NCBI RefSeq assembly: GCF_001294335.1
Contig: NZ_LGKG01000101.1
Location: 1 to 64,000 of the forward strand
Source: Streptomyces chattanoogensis
GTDB taxonomy: Bacteria > Actinomycetota > Actinomycetes > Streptomycetales > Streptomycetaceae
Direction of reading: 5' to 3'
DNA length: 64,000 nt
Both the position numbers and the translations under genes were made by a program. Below the pieces are notes generated by a model. It was not told the DNA's origin. It was given only the letters and a program-made list of their open reading frames with translations, and searched no databases. Within the stretch, counting starts at the first letter, position 1; every line of letters starts with the position of its first letter. Shown here in pieces: positions 38,752 through 48,015 of this stretch.

Positions 38752-41247
38752 TCAGATGTCACCGAGGAACGTGTGGACCGGTGCCAGGCTGACCGGAGGC
38801 AGGTCGCTGACGTCGATCGTGAACAGGTAGTTGACCTTCGACCGCCGGTCGTCCTCGGGGTCCATGAAGGTGACGATGACGTCCTGACAGTCCGAGCCGA
38901 TCCGGCAGTACGGACTCTTGGAGACCCGGACGGAATCCAGCGCGTAGAAGTTGTTCGCCGACCCCGGTACGTGCTGGGCGGACAGCAGTCCATCCGCGAT
39001 GGACTTCCCCAGCTGGAACGCATTGGTCCCCGCGTAGTTCATAGCCCGGTCGGCGGAGCTCTGCCCCAGGTTGCGGAACTGGTAGTAGACCTTGTCCAGG
39101 AGCGCGCGGATGGTCTTCTTGAGGTCGTCCGGGTTCGTGGTGTTCTCGTTGCGGGGATCCTTGGTGACCGCCTCCACCACGGCGTTGACCAGCAAGGTCT
39201 CGTTCCAGGTGGAGACCCCGCGGGCCATGACCTCGACCACGGGGACGACCTGCCCGGAGAACAGCCGGACCGTTCGGTCCGTGAGTACTCCGGGGATCGA
39301 CACCCGGGAGATCAGGCCCAGGTCGTCGTCGGGCTTGACCTGTCCCGCGATCGCCTCCCGGAAGATCTTGTAGACCATCGACACAGGCGGGTAGGAGTGG
39401 TCGGCGACCAGGTAGTCCGCGAGCTTCTGCGGATCGAGCGCGGCCTCCTTGGCCAAGCGCTTCGCCTCGTCCGGGTCGGCGACGACCGGCCCGCCCCAGT
39501 TCATGCCGGCGGCCGGCTCAGCCTCCAGTGCGTAGATCGGCGTACGATCCAACTCCAGCGTCCAGGTCAGTTTGTCGGACTCCCACGGATTCATCGACAG
39601 GTAGTCGCTCAGCTGAATCGGGTTGTACACGCTTGGTTGGGTGAAGGACGGCTCGCCGTTCGGACCCGGTTCCCCCGGGATCCACGGCATGAGCTGGCGG
39701 AAAGTGTCCCTTCGGGCTTCGGTCCGAAAGTCGAACCCGATCGTGCCGATCGCGTAGACGAGGGGGCCTCCGGCCTTTCCTTTGCATGTGCATGAACCGT
39801 TGCCTTCGTCTCCGCACGAGGGACGGACACCGTGCCTGAGCCCACTGCCGACGGGGGGCGGTCCCCCTGGGGGAATGGGTGCCATGGCCGATACCTCTGC
39901 ACCCGCGACCCCGGCTGCTTCATGTGCGGGGACATCCACGCCACTGGCGTCCATGGCCCTGACTCCTTCCAGCGATGTCGCGCGGGACGTCCCGGGTTCA
40001 GGGAGTTCTCCCGCAGGGCCGGCTCCTGGATCAGGGACGCCGCGCGTTTCCGTGCTTCCGGCGGGTACCGGAGCAGGCGGGGGCGGGGGTATCTCGGTCC
40101 GTGCTTCCTCACCCGCAGTCTCGGCTGCTTCGTGTGCAGCGACGTCTGTACGATCGGTGTCCATGGCACTGACTCCCTCTGTCATTTCCGAGTGGGACGT
40201 CTCCGTGTGGGGCGCCTGCGCTGGGGACATCCCGAGCGCAGGGGGTGCACCAGCGGGGTTGACTCCCGGTTCGGCGGCGGTGAACTGCGTCTGCCGCACG
40301 CCCTGTGGCGGCGTAGGCGTCACCCGTATTGCAGACACATCGGATTGCCTTACGGAGGTGCTTCCCCGCCCCACGATGAGGTCGTAGGCCCTCCCTGCAT
40401 CCAGGGTCCCGACGAGCCGGCGTCGGCACTCGGGGGCGTCATCGGGGGAGCAGGGGGCAGCGGATGCGGTCTTGAGGATGGCACTGGCCACTGCCTTGGG
40501 ATCCGCGTCGTGGCCTTCGCGGAGCTGAGCGGCCACGAGCAGCGCGGCCACTCCCGATACCACAGGAGTGGCGAAGCTGCTGCCGGTCAGCGCCGCTCGC
40601 CCGCCACCAGGTGCGGCGCCCCAGACATCCTGGCCCGGCGCCAGCACACCATTCGTGTGGTACGCCTTGCCCCAGTTGTTGATCGTCAACGGCGCGCCGT
40701 CGCTACCCAGCGCTCCGACCGCCAGCACCGACGACACGGCAGCCGGCACCTGCAGGCAGTCGCATCCGTCGTTGCCCACGGCTGCGACGACGAGGACGCC
40801 GCTGTCGTCGCACCGCCGCAGGGCACGTTCCAGCATGCTGTCGGCTTGTGCGTCCGGTGTGCGCTCGCCGCCACTGATGTTGATGATGTGTGCCCCCTCC
40901 TGGACTGCCCGCTCGATTGCCCTGGCCAAATCCAGCTGGGGCACGCGGCCTTCCTGCGTGTCACGGAACACCGGGAGGATCAGTCCGCGGCAACGGGGGG
41001 CAAGACCGACGACAGGGCTACCCCGCTGGCCGAACAGCAGACTGGTGACGTGTGTGCCATGCAGCGACATCCGTCCTCGCCCGGCGGGTTCGTCCACGAG
41101 CGTGTTCAGCCTCGTGAGGTGTGCGCCATCGAAGCACGGGTGGGACAGATCGACAGGTCCGTCGAGCACTGCTACCCGCACCCGGGCGTCACCGAGAAGG
41201 TCCTTCTGCCGCAGTGCAGGGGTCTGAAGGATCGATCGGGCTTCCAC
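38752..41247 (-). CDS. Subtilisin-like protease with PatG-like C-terminal domain
   Basis: 831 residues from a GTG preceded by GGAGG. The N-terminal S8 domain (1-295) has an intact triad: D29 (VAVLDGPVDLSHP), H63 (HGTHV) and S224 (GSSFATP), with oxyanion N159 (AVGND). A Pro/Ala-rich linker (300-480) contains an imperfect 27-residue repeat. Residues ~479-831 resemble the C-terminal domain of cyanobactin maturation proteases PatA/PatG: a Cys cluster (CTCKG), VYAIGTIGFDFRTEARRD, LTWTLELDRTPIYALEAEP and RTVRLFSGQVVPVVE. In cyanobactin pathways these proteases cut precursor leaders and macrocyclize cores. There is no signal peptide. Directly downstream are peptide genes with PatA-like cleavage sites, making this the probable maturation protease. 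Confidence 0.92.
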   Translation of the reverse strand: MEARSILQTPALRQKDLLGDARVRVAVLDGPVDLSHPCFDGAHLTRLNTLVDEPAGRGRMSLHGTHVTSLLFGQRGSPVVGLAPRCRGLILPVFRDTQEGRVPQLDLARAIERAVQEGAHIINISGGERTPDAQADSMLERALRRCDDSGVLVVAAVGNDGCDCLQVPAAVSSVLAVGALGSDGAPLTINNWGKAYHTNGVLAPGQDVWGAAPGGGRAALTGSSFATPVVSGVAALLVAAQLREGHDADPKAVASAILKTASAAPCSPDDAPECRRRLVGTLDAGRAYDLIVGRGSTSVRQSDVSAIRVTPTPPQGVRQTQFTAAEPGVNPAGAPPALGMSPAQAPHTETSHSEMTEGVSAMDTDRTDVAAHEAAETAGEEARTEIPPPPPAPVPAGSTETRGVPDPGAGPAGELPEPGTSRATSLEGVRAMDASGVDVPAHEAAGVAGAEVSAMAPIPPGGPPPVGSGLRHGVRPSCGDEGNGSCTCKGKAGGPLVYAIGTIGFDFRTEARRDTFRQLMPWIPGEPGPNGEPSFTQPSVYNPIQLSDYLSMNPWESDKLTWTLELDRTPIYALEAEPAAGMNWGGPVVADPDEAKRLAKEAALDPQKLADYLVADHSYPPVSMVYKIFREAIAGQVKPDDDLGLISRVSIPGVLTDRTVRLFSGQVVPVVEVMARGVSTWNETLLVNAVVEAVTKDPRNENTTNPDDLKKTIRALLDKVYYQFRNLGQSSADRAMNYAGTNAFQLGKSIADGLLSAQHVPGSANNFYALDSVRVSKSPYCRIGSDCQDVIVTFMDPEDDRRSKVNYLFTIDVSDLPPVSLAPVHTFLGDI

Positions 41248-41486
41248 TCCGACCTCCTCTCCGCCAATGGCACGGGACGCGGTAGCCGTTCAGCACCAGA
41301 CTCCGACCCGCTCATCCCGCGGGCGTCCCCCGAACCGTCCAAAGGCGTTCCGCAAACGTCTCTGGCGCGTCTCCTGTCCGTGGATCCGCCGGTCAGACGC
41401 AGTTGCTCAGTGGGCGAAAGAAGGTCGAACCGGCCAGGAGAGGGGGGTGTAAAACACCTTCGCTCCGGTGCCAGCGGCATATCCAG
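41248..41486. promoter_or_regulatory. Divergent control region with 11-bp-spaced CGT repeats, candidate SARP site
   Basis: A ~240-base interval lies between the PatG-like protease start and the SARP start. At 41346, 41357, 41368 and 41379 the trinucleotide CGT recurs with exact 11-base spacing (CGTTCC, CGTCTC, CGTCTC, CGTGGA), and a fifth copy lies 10 bases upstream at 41336. SARP regulators bind short direct repeats spaced by one helical turn, so this is a plausible operator for the divergent SARP acting on the protease operon. Confidence 0.5.
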
Positions 41487-42239
41487 ATGCGCGAACCAGC
41501 GGCCGGTCGCAAAGTGGTGCATGTGAATTCGAAGAGCGCACACCTAGAACTACTTGGGGTTTTCGAGTTCGCACACGACGGAAGCCGCATCCCCCTCCCT
41601 CTGGGAACCCAGCGCCTGTTGGCCTTACTCGCCCTGCAAAAGCACGGTGTCTACAGGGGGGCAGCTGCCGAACAGCTCTGGCCCGACTGCACACCCAGCC
41701 GCGCAGCGGCGAACCTGCGGTCTGCCCTTTGTCAAGGCAGACGGATACGGTCCGTAGCTGTAATCGACAGCGTCGGCCGCCGTCTGCGACTCTCGCCCTC
41801 GGTGGACGTCGACCTCTATCGAATGCGGAAGACAGCGCAGGAAATCACTGCCGGGCTCAGCCCGCTGCCGGCGGATTGCGAGGCCGTTGTCAACGAGCTG
41901 AACCAGGAGCTGCTGCCGGGCTGGCCGGATGACTGGCTCATTCTGGAACGCGAGCACTGGGAGCAAGCACGCCTCCACGCTCTTGAGAGCCTCGCCCACC
42001 AGCTGCAGACGGCAAAGCAGTATCTGCCCGCGCTCCAGGCGGCAACGACTGCCATCGCTATCAATCCGATCCGGGAAACCGCTCACCGCATCGTCATTGA
42101 GGTACACGTAGCCGAGGGCAACACGGCCTGCGCGCTCAAGCACTACCACAACTACCAGGAGCTACTGCAGCAGGAACTTGAAGTGTCTCCCTCACAGCAG
42201 ATGAACCAGCTGGTGCAGGACCTGATCACTACTACATAG
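41487..42239 (+). CDS. SARP/AfsR-type transcriptional activator with BTAD domain
   Basis: About 250 residues. The N-terminal winged helix carries LELLGVFEF, the IPLPLGTQRLLALLALQ recognition region and AAEQLWPDCTPSRAAANLRSAL. It is followed by a bacterial transcriptional activation domain with TPR-like helices (VDVDLYRM to LVQDLI). This is the small SARP architecture without an ATPase module. The start is uncertain: ATG 41487 is used here, while GTGs at 41514-41523 would begin just before the conserved domain. It is divergent from the PatG-like protease gene, and SARPs typically activate nearby biosynthetic operons, so it is the likely activator of the peptide system. Confidence 0.88.
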   Translation: MREPAAGRKVVHVNSKSAHLELLGVFEFAHDGSRIPLPLGTQRLLALLALQKHGVYRGAAAEQLWPDCTPSRAAANLRSALCQGRRIRSVAVIDSVGRRLRLSPSVDVDLYRMRKTAQEITAGLSPLPADCEAVVNELNQELLPGWPDDWLILEREHWEQARLHALESLAHQLQTAKQYLPALQAATTAIAINPIRETAHRIVIEVHVAEGNTACALKHYHNYQELLQQELEVSPSQQMNQLVQDLITTT

Positions 42240-42635
42240 TTGCTTCCTGTCCCAACCCGTGGCCGCCCCGCCGTGAGGCACTGGCATCCACGGGGCAGCA
42301 ACCGGCCCACGACGCGTGGCACGACCACCAGTTGGCTCTCGGGCAGGCGGTGGTGAGCCTCTTGGCACGTAGGCTGATCACGTCGGGAAGATATCGGGAA
42401 GACGGGTGACGCCGGGGAGGTCGTCCGGGTCAGCGACGACGGCAGGCGGACACCGATCCGGAGATGGTCGGAGCACGAGAGATGTTCCCGTGAGTTTCAG
42501 CGTGCGCGGCATGCCCCCATGCACTGCCCGCTGCCACAGGGCCTTGCCGGACACCCCGGACCGCATCGGCCGTAGGCTCGCGGATCAAGGAGAGCGTGCG
42601 GCGCAGGCAGACGCTCAACCGAGGCTTGGTGCCGG
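42240..42635. other. Intergenic stretch, nothing recognised
   Basis: Nearly 400 bases between the SARP gene and the converging GATase-like gene. Short frames on both strands have no family resemblance or start signal that I can support. Confidence 0.4.
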
Positions 42636-43355
42636 TCAGGCCGTTGCCTTCGCCCGCGCGACGGCGGCTGCCGCAAGGCCCCGGATGAGGGGGTGCGGGC
42701 GGGTGCCGTCGCCGGCGAGTTCCGGCTGGAAGAGGGTGGCGAGGAAGAACGGGTGCTCCGGCAGCTCGGCGATCCGCACTTCGCCGTCGGTGTCAGTGCC
42801 GGTGAACTGCAGCCCGTGGGTGCGCAGCAGCTGAACGTGGTGGGGGCCGGCGCCGAAGTTGCAGTGATAGCGCTCGATGGATCGCTCAGCGCCGATGAGC
42901 GCTTCGGCACGGGAGCCCGCGGTCAGCTCGACGGTGCCCTCGTGACCGACCAGGGAGCACGCAAGCGGCACCACTACGGCGTCGGCCGCCGACGTGTCGG
43001 GCGCGTTCTCCGCGTGACCGGCCGTTGGCAGCCCGGCCACGTTGCGGGCGTATTCGAGCAGGACGTGCTGGAAGCCGGCGCAGGTGCCGAGCAGGGGGAT
43101 GCGGTCCTCGCGGGCGGTGCGGATGGCCGCGAGCGCGCCGGCCTCGCTGCGGTACGGGCTGCCGGGCAGCACCCAGATCGCATCGAACCCGGTCAGGGTC
43201 GTGTGGTCCGCGATATCCCAGGTGGGGATCCAGTAGGCGTCCAGGTCCAGGCCATCACGCTCGCGCAGCGCGTCGAGCAGGCCCGGAATGCGGGTGTGGG
43301 AACGCACGTGTGGCGAGCGGTCGCCGACCAAGGCGACGCGGGCGGTGTGTGTCAT
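42636..43355 (-). CDS. Class I glutamine amidotransferase-like protein (CTP synthase C-terminal-related)
   Basis: 239 residues resembling the stand-alone family related to the C-terminal amidotransferase domain of CTP synthase. The nucleophile elbow is GTCAGFQHVLLEYARNV with C92. GFDAIWVLPGSPYRS and the late HPFFLATLFQPEL provide the substrate loop and the histidine strand. There is no synthetase domain. Function of the stand-alone family is not established; glutamine hydrolysis or gamma-glutamyl cleavage is plausible. It is divergent from a LysR gene 76 bases away, which suggests control by it. Confidence 0.85.
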   Translation of the reverse strand: MTHTARVALVGDRSPHVRSHTRIPGLLDALRERDGLDLDAYWIPTWDIADHTTLTGFDAIWVLPGSPYRSEAGALAAIRTAREDRIPLLGTCAGFQHVLLEYARNVAGLPTAGHAENAPDTSAADAVVVPLACSLVGHEGTVELTAGSRAEALIGAERSIERYHCNFGAGPHHVQLLRTHGLQFTGTDTDGEVRIAELPEHPFFLATLFQPELAGDGTRPHPLIRGLAAAAVARAKATA

Positions 43356-43431
43356 GCGGCCATCCTGAGCCGCCCACCTGCATCACGTCCAACGATGATT
43401 CCTGTATCCAGAATCAGCAATACTGATATTC

Positions 43432-44319
43432 ATGGATCCGCAGCACCTGCGTACTTTCGTCGCCGTGGTCGACCACCGCTCCTTCTCCGCCGCCGCCCAG
43501 GCCCTCGGCTACACCCAGTCCGCGGTCTCGCAGCACATCGCGAGCCTCGAGACCGATCTGGAGACGCCGCTGCTCACCCGCCGACCGGTAGCGCCGACCC
43601 AAGCGGGCGAGCGCCTGCTGGAACACGCTCGGCCGCTGCTGCTGCGCCTGGACGCGGCGCGGGCCGACATCGCGCGCCTGCGGCAGGTGCGCCCGGGGCG
43701 ACTCGCGTTGGCCTGCACGCCGGGCGCGCTGACGCCCGCCACCGCCCTCGCGCTGGTACGCGCCCGCACCGCGGCCCCACAGCTCGCGGCCTCGATGCGG
43801 GTGTGCGGCAGCACCGAAGCGATCCGGGCGGTGCTGACCGGCGCGGCGGACCTGGCGCTCGTCGACGGCGCGGTGGCACCCAGCGATCCACTGGCGTTGC
43901 CCGATGCCGGCTCTCTGCCCGCCTTTCCCGTCAGCGAGGAACCCCTCGCGGTGCTGCTGCCCGCCACCCACCCGCTCGCGGGCCGTCCGGTGCTGCGGTT
44001 GGCCGACCTCGCCGCCGCCCGCTGGATCGACGCACCCGACGCCGCCGTACCCCTGGCCCAACTCCGGGCCGCCGCCCGGTCCGACGGCTTCGGCCACCAA
44101 CTCACCTACGCCGGAACCGACATCCGCGGACTGTCCGTCCTGGTGGCCGCCGGAGCCGGCCTCACCACTGCGGCCCTGCCCGCAGCCGAAGACCTCCCCG
44201 GCATCGCGGCCGTACCGATCACCGAGCCCCGCGTCGTGCACCGCACCGAGCTCCTGCACCCCCGCACACCCACCACCCTGGCCGCCGAACTCGTCGACAC
44301 CCTGCGGCCGGCGCAGTGA
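43432..44319 (+). CDS. LysR-family transcriptional regulator
   Basis: 295 residues with an intact N-terminal winged helix (MDPQHLRTFVAVVDHRSFSAAAQALGYTQSAVSQHIASLE) and a LysR substrate-binding domain in the remainder. It is divergent from the GATase-like gene with 76 bases between starts; the intergenic stretch (43356-43431) contains an AT-richer segment (aatcagcaatactgatatt) that is a good candidate for a shared promoter and LysR box. Confidence 0.93.
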   Translation: MDPQHLRTFVAVVDHRSFSAAAQALGYTQSAVSQHIASLETDLETPLLTRRPVAPTQAGERLLEHARPLLLRLDAARADIARLRQVRPGRLALACTPGALTPATALALVRARTAAPQLAASMRVCGSTEAIRAVLTGAADLALVDGAVAPSDPLALPDAGSLPAFPVSEEPLAVLLPATHPLAGRPVLRLADLAAARWIDAPDAAVPLAQLRAAARSDGFGHQLTYAGTDIRGLSVLVAAGAGLTTAALPAAEDLPGIAAVPITEPRVVHRTELLHPRTPTTLAAELVDTLRPAQ

Positions 44320-44370
44320 CCGCAGCGGAGCGGGCACGCACCACGTCCGACCCGTCTCATCCATGAAGCC

Positions 44371-45222
44371 GTGACGAGGACGAGCCCTTCGGCAGCGGCC
44401 GCCGCGCTGGTGACCCTGCGCCTGCTGGCCGGTGAGGGCCGGGCGCGGGCGGCCGCGCCCTTCATGGCACTGGCCCCGGGCGCGGTCTGGGTCGAGGTCT
44501 CCGCCGACGGCTACTTCGCGGCGGTCGCCGCCTGGGCGCTGGCCCTGCTCGCCCTCGCGGCCACCCGGACTCGGGCGGGCAGACCGCGCTGCCCTGCGCC
44601 TTCCTGCTCGCCATGCTGGCCGCCGACCTGTCCGGCATGAGCAAGGCGGAGACCGAACGCATCTGGCTGCCCTTCACCTGGTGGTTGCCGGCGGCCGCCG
44701 CGCTACTGTGGGGGAGGTGGACGAGGGTGTCGACGGCGTCCACCGGGAGGGCACCTGCTGCGCGCCGTTCCGGCCGAAGCTCCAGCGGCTTGTCCGCCGC
44801 AGCTGTACCGGAGCCGAGGGGACAGGCCCAGGCCGAGAGGCGCACGAGACGAACTGCAATCATCGGCCTGGCAGGCATCGTCCCGCTCGTGGTCGGCCTT
44901 CTGGCGGCGTACGCCGTGGCCCGCGCCCGCGCCGACGCGGTGAGGTGGCCTCCGGCTTCGCCGAGGCAGGGAGAACGCACCGGAGGAGTTGTGCGCAGGG
45001 GAGCTGGGCCGAGGGGAGCTGGGCCGACTGCAACCGCCCTCAACCGGACAAGCGGAAGGCCGGCGTGCGGCTGCGCGGCGTGATCACGCCTTCCACCTGA
45101 TGGAGTGGCTGCCGGCGGTCTCGGAACGTACGGCCTGGTGCCGCATCAGGCAACGTTCGCCCTGTCAGAGGGGAGGGCTATCCTTCTGGCTGGTCAACCG
45201 CGTTTTCTCAGCAGGAGGTTGA
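44371..45222 (+). pseudogene. Decayed membrane protein gene fragments
   Basis: The frame at 44371 reads a membrane-like segment (FMALAPGAVWVEVSADGYFAAVAAWALALLALAATRT), then a shift leads into LAMLAADLSGMSKAETERIWLPFTWWLP at 44613. Together these resemble the C-terminal part of a polytopic actinomycete membrane protein that has lost its frame. After about 44720 only a short hydrophobic piece (TAIIGLAGIVPLVVGLLAAYAV, near 44850, shown split here) is protein-like. A 13-base tandem duplication lies near 45000. No intact gene is present. Confidence 0.55.
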
Positions 45223-45229
45223 GGCCCTG

Positions 45230-45736
45230 ATGGCTGTGTCGTCCCATGACTCGATGCTGGAGCTGCTCTCGGCAGACGGCCCTGACCCCGACAACGCCGA
45301 GGCGATGATGCTGTACGGCCGGCTGGTCGGAACGTGGAACATCAGCAACCGGTACCGGTTCGGTGACGGTCAATGGCGCAGCGCGGCGGGCGAGTGGCGT
45401 TTCGGCTGGGTCCTCGGCGGGCGGGCGGTGCAGGATGTGCTCTTCTGCCCGGAGTTCCACGACCGGTTCCCCGGCACCACCATCCGCATGTATGACGTCA
45501 CGACCGGGCTGTGGCAGATTACGTGGATCTCACCGAAGCTTCCTTCGTACTTCTCCCAGGTCGGTCGACCTGACGGTGAAGGCGGGATGATCCAGGAGGG
45601 AACCGACTCCGAGGGCCGGCGCTCGCGGTGGACGTTCAGCGATGTCACGCCGACGTCTTTCCGCTGGCAGGGATTCAGCGCCGCCCCCGACGGCGAGTTC
45701 GAGTTGTTCCAGGAGATGCACGCGACACGCGCGTAG
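45230..45736 (+). CDS. Conserved hypothetical protein, DUF1579-like
   Basis: 168 residues, ATG at 45230 downstream of an AGGAGG. The middle has LVGTWNISNRYRFGDGQW, EWRFGWVLGGRAVQDVL, PGTTIRMYDVTTGLWQITWIS and RWTFSDVTPTSFRWQGF. This is the repeating beta-strand pattern of lipocalin-like DUF1579-type proteins that follow a 'LxGxW' motif. No signal peptide. Function is unknown and neighbours do not clarify it. Confidence 0.78.
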   Translation: MAVSSHDSMLELLSADGPDPDNAEAMMLYGRLVGTWNISNRYRFGDGQWRSAAGEWRFGWVLGGRAVQDVLFCPEFHDRFPGTTIRMYDVTTGLWQITWISPKLPSYFSQVGRPDGEGGMIQEGTDSEGRRSRWTFSDVTPTSFRWQGFSAAPDGEFELFQEMHATRA

Positions 45737-45778
45737 TGCGGCATCCGCGACGCGGTGGTGCGGTCTCGGCAGGCTGCC

Positions 45779-45900
45779 GTTGGTGGCAGAACGAGTACGG
45801 GTCTGGGAGATCGACGACGACGAGGGGCAGCGGCTGCTGCGGATCATTCGCCGGGGCACCGGGCCGGTGGTGACCTGGCGGCGGCCCTCTGCGACGCCGG
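45779..45900 (+). pseudogene. IS630-type transposase N-terminal remnant
   Basis: One frame reads VRVWEIDDDEGQRLLRIIRR followed by GTGPVVTWRR, the start of actinomycete IS630-family transposases (helix-turn-helix entry segment), then degenerates. It faces the decarboxylase gene. Confidence 0.55.
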
Positions 45901-45963
45901 TCCCCGGCCGGACTGCCCATGCAGATACGAGCCGGTGCGCGTGGGTCCCGGATGCGCCATGGG

Positions 45964-47442
45964 TCAGTCGTCGGTCTCCATCAGGACCCTGACGGTGTTG
46001 AGCTGGGTGTCGACGGCATCGGGCACGTTCATTCCTGCTGCGATTCCTGAGCGCAGGTACTCGAGCACGGGCTCGCTGAGCAACTCGCCCGGCAGGACTG
46101 CGGGGATGCCTGGCGGGTAGGGCGTGAGCATCTCGGCGGCAACGCGGCCGGCAGCCTGCTGTACGGGAACGTCCCCCACGGAACCGAAGAAGGCGTCACG
46201 CGGCAGGCAACTCTGTTTCAGACGCAGGGATCGGGGTTCCGGAACGCTGACCGTGGGGCCGGGTGGCAGGCCCGACGCGGCACGGGAGACGGCCTTGAGC
46301 GCCTCCAGCAGCATGCCTGTCGTTTCCTCGTCGTCCGCGTGGGTGAGCTGGGTGTTGATGCGCCGGTGGTCGGACAGGTGCACGTCGACATTCCGGTGTT
46401 CGCGCAGCCAGTCAGCCACCTTGTATCCCGTCGTGTTCAGTCCGCTGACGTCAATGACGACGGGGAGCGGATCGAGGTCGTCCGCCAGTCCGGGCCCGCA
46501 GAAGTCGGCGCGGTCATGGACGTGGAGTCCTTCGATCTGCTCGATCGCCGCCCGTACCCGGGCCGCCAGGCTCAGGACCCCGTCCATCAGGTCCCGGCCG
46601 TGCTGGGCCATCTGACGGCGCCAGCCGTCGAGACCGGCGTAGATCAGCACGGAGGGGCTGGTCGTCCCGAGCAGGTCGGCGCGGGTCTTGAGCAGGGCCG
46701 GGTCGATCAGGTCTCCCTGCAGATGGAAGACGGAGCCCTGTTCCAGTCCGCTGCCCATTTTGTGGATGCTGGTCACACAGACATCCGCACCCGCGTCCAT
46801 GGCCCAGGTGGGCAGATCGGGGTGGAAGGGCAGATGCGCTCCCCATGCCTCGTCAACGATCAGTGGGCGGTCCCGGCGGTGGCAGGTGTCCGCGATGGAG
46901 CGGAGATCCGCGCAGCTTCCATACGGGGTCGGGCTGGTGACCAGGGCCCCTTTCGCGTCCGGGTGGGCGGCGAAGGCCCTCTCGAAGTCCTCTGCGGAGG
47001 GCGGGTGAGCCAGATGCCGGTCGGTGTCCCACCTGGGGTCCACCCACACGGGCTGGATGCCCGCGAGAATCAGACCGGAGACGACGGACTTGTGCGCATC
47101 CCGGCCGATCAGCAACTTTTCGTGGGGGTGCGCTACGGAGAGCATGGCGGCCTTCACGGAGAGGGAACTCCCACAGGTCGAGAAGAAGGTGTGGGAGGCG
47201 TGCACGGCATCTGCCATCAGCTTCTCGGCGCGTTCGAGGACCTTGTTCCGCGTACGCCGGTCGTCCAGGCCGCCGGAGGCCAGAACATCTCCGTAGAAGA
47301 CGGCGTCGCCCAGGACGTCACGGACCCGCGGGTCGGCACCTCGCGCCTGCTTGTGGCCGGGCGGGCTGAAGGCCAGCCGGGCCGATGCATGGTACTGGGC
47401 GAGAGCTTCCAGTACGGGCGCTTGGCTGTGATCAGGAGACAT
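45964..47442 (-). CDS. Orn/Lys/Arg decarboxylase (PLP-dependent, class I fold)
   Basis: 492 residues of the Orn/Lys/Arg decarboxylase major-domain family. FSPPGHKQ near the N-terminus, STCGSSLSVKAAM, the PLP aspartate D198 in IVDEAWGAHLPFH and the Schiff-base lysine K228 in TSIHKMGSGLEQGS are all present. The C-terminal domain follows (TPYPPGIPAVLPGE). It lacks the N-terminal receiver-like wing domain of inducible enterobacterial enzymes. It would decarboxylate a basic amino acid to a polyamine precursor; arginine versus lysine cannot be decided by eye. It stands alone between IS debris and a small membrane gene. Confidence 0.92.
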   Translation of the reverse strand: MSPDHSQAPVLEALAQYHASARLAFSPPGHKQARGADPRVRDVLGDAVFYGDVLASGGLDDRRTRNKVLERAEKLMADAVHASHTFFSTCGSSLSVKAAMLSVAHPHEKLLIGRDAHKSVVSGLILAGIQPVWVDPRWDTDRHLAHPPSAEDFERAFAAHPDAKGALVTSPTPYGSCADLRSIADTCHRRDRPLIVDEAWGAHLPFHPDLPTWAMDAGADVCVTSIHKMGSGLEQGSVFHLQGDLIDPALLKTRADLLGTTSPSVLIYAGLDGWRRQMAQHGRDLMDGVLSLAARVRAAIEQIEGLHVHDRADFCGPGLADDLDPLPVVIDVSGLNTTGYKVADWLREHRNVDVHLSDHRRINTQLTHADDEETTGMLLEALKAVSRAASGLPPGPTVSVPEPRSLRLKQSCLPRDAFFGSVGDVPVQQAAGRVAAEMLTPYPPGIPAVLPGELLSEPVLEYLRSGIAAGMNVPDAVDTQLNTVRVLMETDD

Positions 47443-47685
47443 GGCACACGGGTTCCCGATGCCACATGCGACTAATCCGGGGCCAGGTCTCGTAGCCCCC
47501 TACCCCAGGCTGCAGGCAGCCCGGATCATCCGCACCTCAGCTCGGGCTGATTCCGGGCTGTCCGGGAACGGTGCCACCAGGTTCGCGTTTCGGCGGGACG
47601 CACCAGAAGGAGGCAGGCGGGGGAGTGGGGCCTTCCACGCTGGGCGACTGATGCCGGCGAGGAGGCCCAGACCTTCCGCGGCTGA

Positions 47686-47814
47686 TCAGTGGCGTCCGTG
47701 CGCCGTGTCGGATACTCCACCGAAGAGCCGGGCGACGGCCCGGAAGGGCAGAGTGACCACGGTGGCGATTGCGCTCCCGATGGCGCGGAGAACGTCTGCG
47801 ATGGCTGTCAGCAC
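47686..47814 (-). CDS. Small LPFRALARLFGG-type membrane peptide
   Basis: 42 residues from a GTG with an excellent GGAGG six bases upstream; an upstream in-frame extension to 47922 lacks this. The sequence VVTLPFRAVARLFGG after a hydrophobic stretch is shared by many short Streptomyces proteins of unknown function. One membrane-associated helix is likely. Confidence 0.7.
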   Translation of the reverse strand: MLTAIADVLRAIGSAIATVVTLPFRAVARLFGGVSDTAHGRH

Positions 47815-48015
47815 GAGGAACCTCCGTCCTGTGTGGTGTCGCGGCGCACCCGGTTGAGTACGTCCCCGGGCCCGGCGACAACTCGCCCAACCAACTACCA
47901 CCGTAGGCACACCACGAGGCAACCGCTCCCGGAATGGACGCTGCCAGCGCTCGTCGTGGGCCGGCTGTCGGCCGGCGTGTGCGCGGCGTGGCGAAGGAGT
48001 GCGGGCGCGCCGACG

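Noticed and set aside
37319..41247. Classical cyanobactin cluster
   Set aside because: No YcaO cyclodehydratase, no PatF-type prenyltransferase and no second PatG-type macrocyclase are present, and three of the four cores have no Cys.
39832..41526. 564-codon plus-strand frame opposite the PatG-like protease
   Set aside because: No domain resemblance, while the minus-strand protein has an intact subtilisin triad and PatG-like domain.
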